Shown here one piece after another: positions 5,551 through 7,025 of a DNA stretch of 7,025 nucleotides (its first letter is position 1; every line of letters begins with the position of its first letter). The notes below the pieces were generated by a model. It did not search any database. It was not told the origin of the DNA and was given only the letters and a program-made list of their open reading frames with translations. A program made the position numbers and the translations under genes. The stretch lies in assembly GCA_003509845.1 (NCBI GenBank), contig DOMR01000232.1, positions 1 through 7,025 on the forward strand. Reading direction: 5' to 3'. Origin of the DNA: Chitinophagaceae bacterium (GTDB taxonomy: Bacteria; Bacteroidota; Bacteroidia; Chitinophagales; Chitinophagaceae).

Positions 5551-7025
5551 ATGTTGCAATTTATAAGTAAAATATTCGGCGGATCTAAAAGTGAGAAAGA
5601 TGTTAAAAAGATAGCGCATTTAGTGCCTATTATCAATGGGCATTTTGCGTCCTATGAACAACTTTCCAATGATGCATTGCGCGGTAAAACAACCGAATTT
5701 AAAGCGCGCATCACTGCGCATTTGACAGCTATTGACGAAACTATTCAGGCGGAACAAGCCAAAGCAGAAGCGCTTCCAATGAGTGAGTTTATGGGGCGTG
5801 ATTCGATTTATCAAAATATAGATGCATTAAAAAAAGACCGTGATAATGCTTTGGAAACCATTTTAATGGATTTATTACCAGAGGCATTCGCGGTCGTGAA
5901 GGAAGTAGCGCGTCGTTTTACAAATAATACCGAATTAGTGGCTACCGCTACTGAATTAGACCGTCAGTTTTCTGTCAAAAAGGAATATGTAAGTATCAAA
6001 GGCGAGGAGTCGGTTTTCCAAACAACATGGAAAGCGGCTGGGATGCCCGTTACTTGGAATATGGTCCATTATGATGTGCAGTTAATTGGAGGTATCGTTT
6101 TACATGAGGGAAAAATTGCGGAAATGTCCACTGGTGAGGGTAAAACTTTGGTATCCACCTTGCCAGCCTATTTAAATGCATTGTCGGGCGAAGGGGTTCA
6201 TATTGTTACGGTGAATGATTACTTAGCCAAAAGAGATAGTGAGTGGAATGGTACTTTATTTGAGTGGCTAGGTTTAACGGTAGATTGTATCGACAAACAT
6301 CAGCCCAACTCTGAGGAGCGTCGCGATGCTTATCGTGCGGACATCACTTACGGCACTAACAATGAATTTGGATTTGATTATTTGCGGGATAATATGGTGC
6401 ATACACCGGAGGAAATGGTACAACGAAAACATCATTTTGCGATGGTGGATGAGGTGGATAGTGTATTGATTGATGATGCGCGTACCCCTTTAATTATTTC
6501 TGGTCCAATTGGGCATCCAACAGGAGAACAACAATTTTTTGAATTAAAACCAAGGATTGAAAAATTGGTAGAGATTCAGAAAAAAGTAGTGAATCAATTT
6601 TTAATTGAAGCCAAGAAAAAAATAGCAGAAGGGAATGATGATGTGAAAGATGGCGGATTGGCTTTGTATCGTGCATTCAGAGGCTTGCCTAAAAATGGTG
6701 CCATCATTAAATATTTAAGTGAGCCCGGTATTCGTGTAAAATTACAAAAAGCAGAGAATCATTATTTGGCGGATCAACAACGCGAGATGCCAGCAGTGGA
6801 TGCGGAGTTGTATTTCCATATTGATGAAAAAAATAATTCAGTGGAGTTGACTGAAAAGGGATTACAGTTAATTACAAAATCAGGGGAGGATCCCAACTTC
6901 TTTTTATTGCCAGATATTAGCATTGAACTAAATGCGATTGATCAAAATACAGCAATAAATCCTGAGGATAAATTACAACAAAAGGAAGTCATCATTAATG
7001 ACTACAGCATTAAGTCCGATCGTAT
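5551..7025 (+). CDS. secA: Protein translocase ATPase SecA, 5' part (runs off the window)
   Basis: The motor that drives unfolded preproteins through the SecYEG channel by ATP hydrolysis; it cycles between cytoplasm and inner membrane. The 491 codons present are open to the edge, so the gene is cut by the window rather than broken. Landmarks: MLQFISKIFG start, HYDVQLIGG (173-181), Walker A STGEGKT (193-199), TVNDYLAKRD (220-229), YGTNNEFGFDYLRDNM (267-282), and the DEAD-like Walker B plus hallmark VDEVDSVLIDDARTPLIISG (299-318). The preprotein cross-linking domain follows. Walker A lies about 90 residues further in than in E. coli SecA because of two insertions (about residues 60-105 and 122-170), as expected for Bacteroidetes SecA of roughly 1100 residues. 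The second ATPase domain and the C-terminal part are missing. The gene is transcribed divergently from atpG. Confidence 0.97.
   Translation, partial: MLQFISKIFGGSKSEKDVKKIAHLVPIINGHFASYEQLSNDALRGKTTEFKARITAHLTAIDETIQAEQAKAEALPMSEFMGRDSIYQNIDALKKDRDNALETILMDLLPEAFAVVKEVARRFTNNTELVATATELDRQFSVKKEYVSIKGEESVFQTTWKAAGMPVTWNMVHYDVQLIGGIVLHEGKIAEMSTGEGKTLVSTLPAYLNALSGEGVHIVTVNDYLAKRDSEWNGTLFEWLGLTVDCIDKHQPNSEERRDAYRADITYGTNNEFGFDYLRDNMVHTPEEMVQRKHHFAMVDEVDSVLIDDARTPLIISGPIGHPTGEQQFFELKPRIEKLVEIQKKVVNQFLIEAKKKIAEGNDDVKDGGLALYRAFRGLPKNGAIIKYLSEPGIRVKLQKAENHYLADQQREMPAVDAELYFHIDEKNNSVELTEKGLQLITKSGEDPNFFLLPDISIELNAIDQNTAINPEDKLQQKEVIINDYSIKSDR

Overview
The window looks like an ordinary chromosomal housekeeping segment of a Bacteroidetes bacterium, plausibly of the Chitinophagaceae type. 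The assignment rests on four things: AT-rich sequence, start codons without clear Shine-Dalgarno sites, three exact matches to the Bacteroidetes -7 promoter box TAnnTTTG, and a SecA with the long N-terminal insertions typical of that phylum. I see no mobile element, CRISPR array, tRNA, rRNA or phage gene, and no obvious new defence or metabolic system.

Layout. Six genes lie on the minus strand and are read from about 5300 down to 104: atpG (ATP synthase gamma), scpB (chromosome segregation), lysA (diaminopimelate decarboxylase), an MlaF-like ABC ATPase, a secreted thioredoxin-like protein and mdh (malate dehydrogenase). The gaps are 15 nt (atpG-scpB), 83 nt (scpB-lysA), 2 nt (lysA-ATPase), 4 nt (ATPase-thioredoxin) and 49 nt (thioredoxin-mdh). 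This suggests atpG-scpB and lysA-ATPase-thioredoxin as tightly coupled units. mdh has its own -7 box just after the thioredoxin stop codon. The run ends at a strong hairpin at 48-88 with T-tracts on both strands.

secA runs on the plus strand from 5551 and leaves the window after 491 codons. It is separated from atpG by a 251-bp divergent intergenic region. That region holds a TACCTTTG box for each gene, a similar CCTTAA element shortly downstream of each box, a repeated TGGCCAAAnTG element and two small hairpins.

The genes do not form one pathway. They cover energy (atpG, mdh), lysine and cell-wall precursor synthesis (lysA), envelope lipid transport (ATPase), periplasmic redox (thioredoxin-like), chromosome condensation (scpB) and protein export (secA). 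The points most worth a second look are the mirrored promoter architecture between atpG and secA, the isolation of atpG from atpA, and the ATPase that lacks a neighbouring permease.
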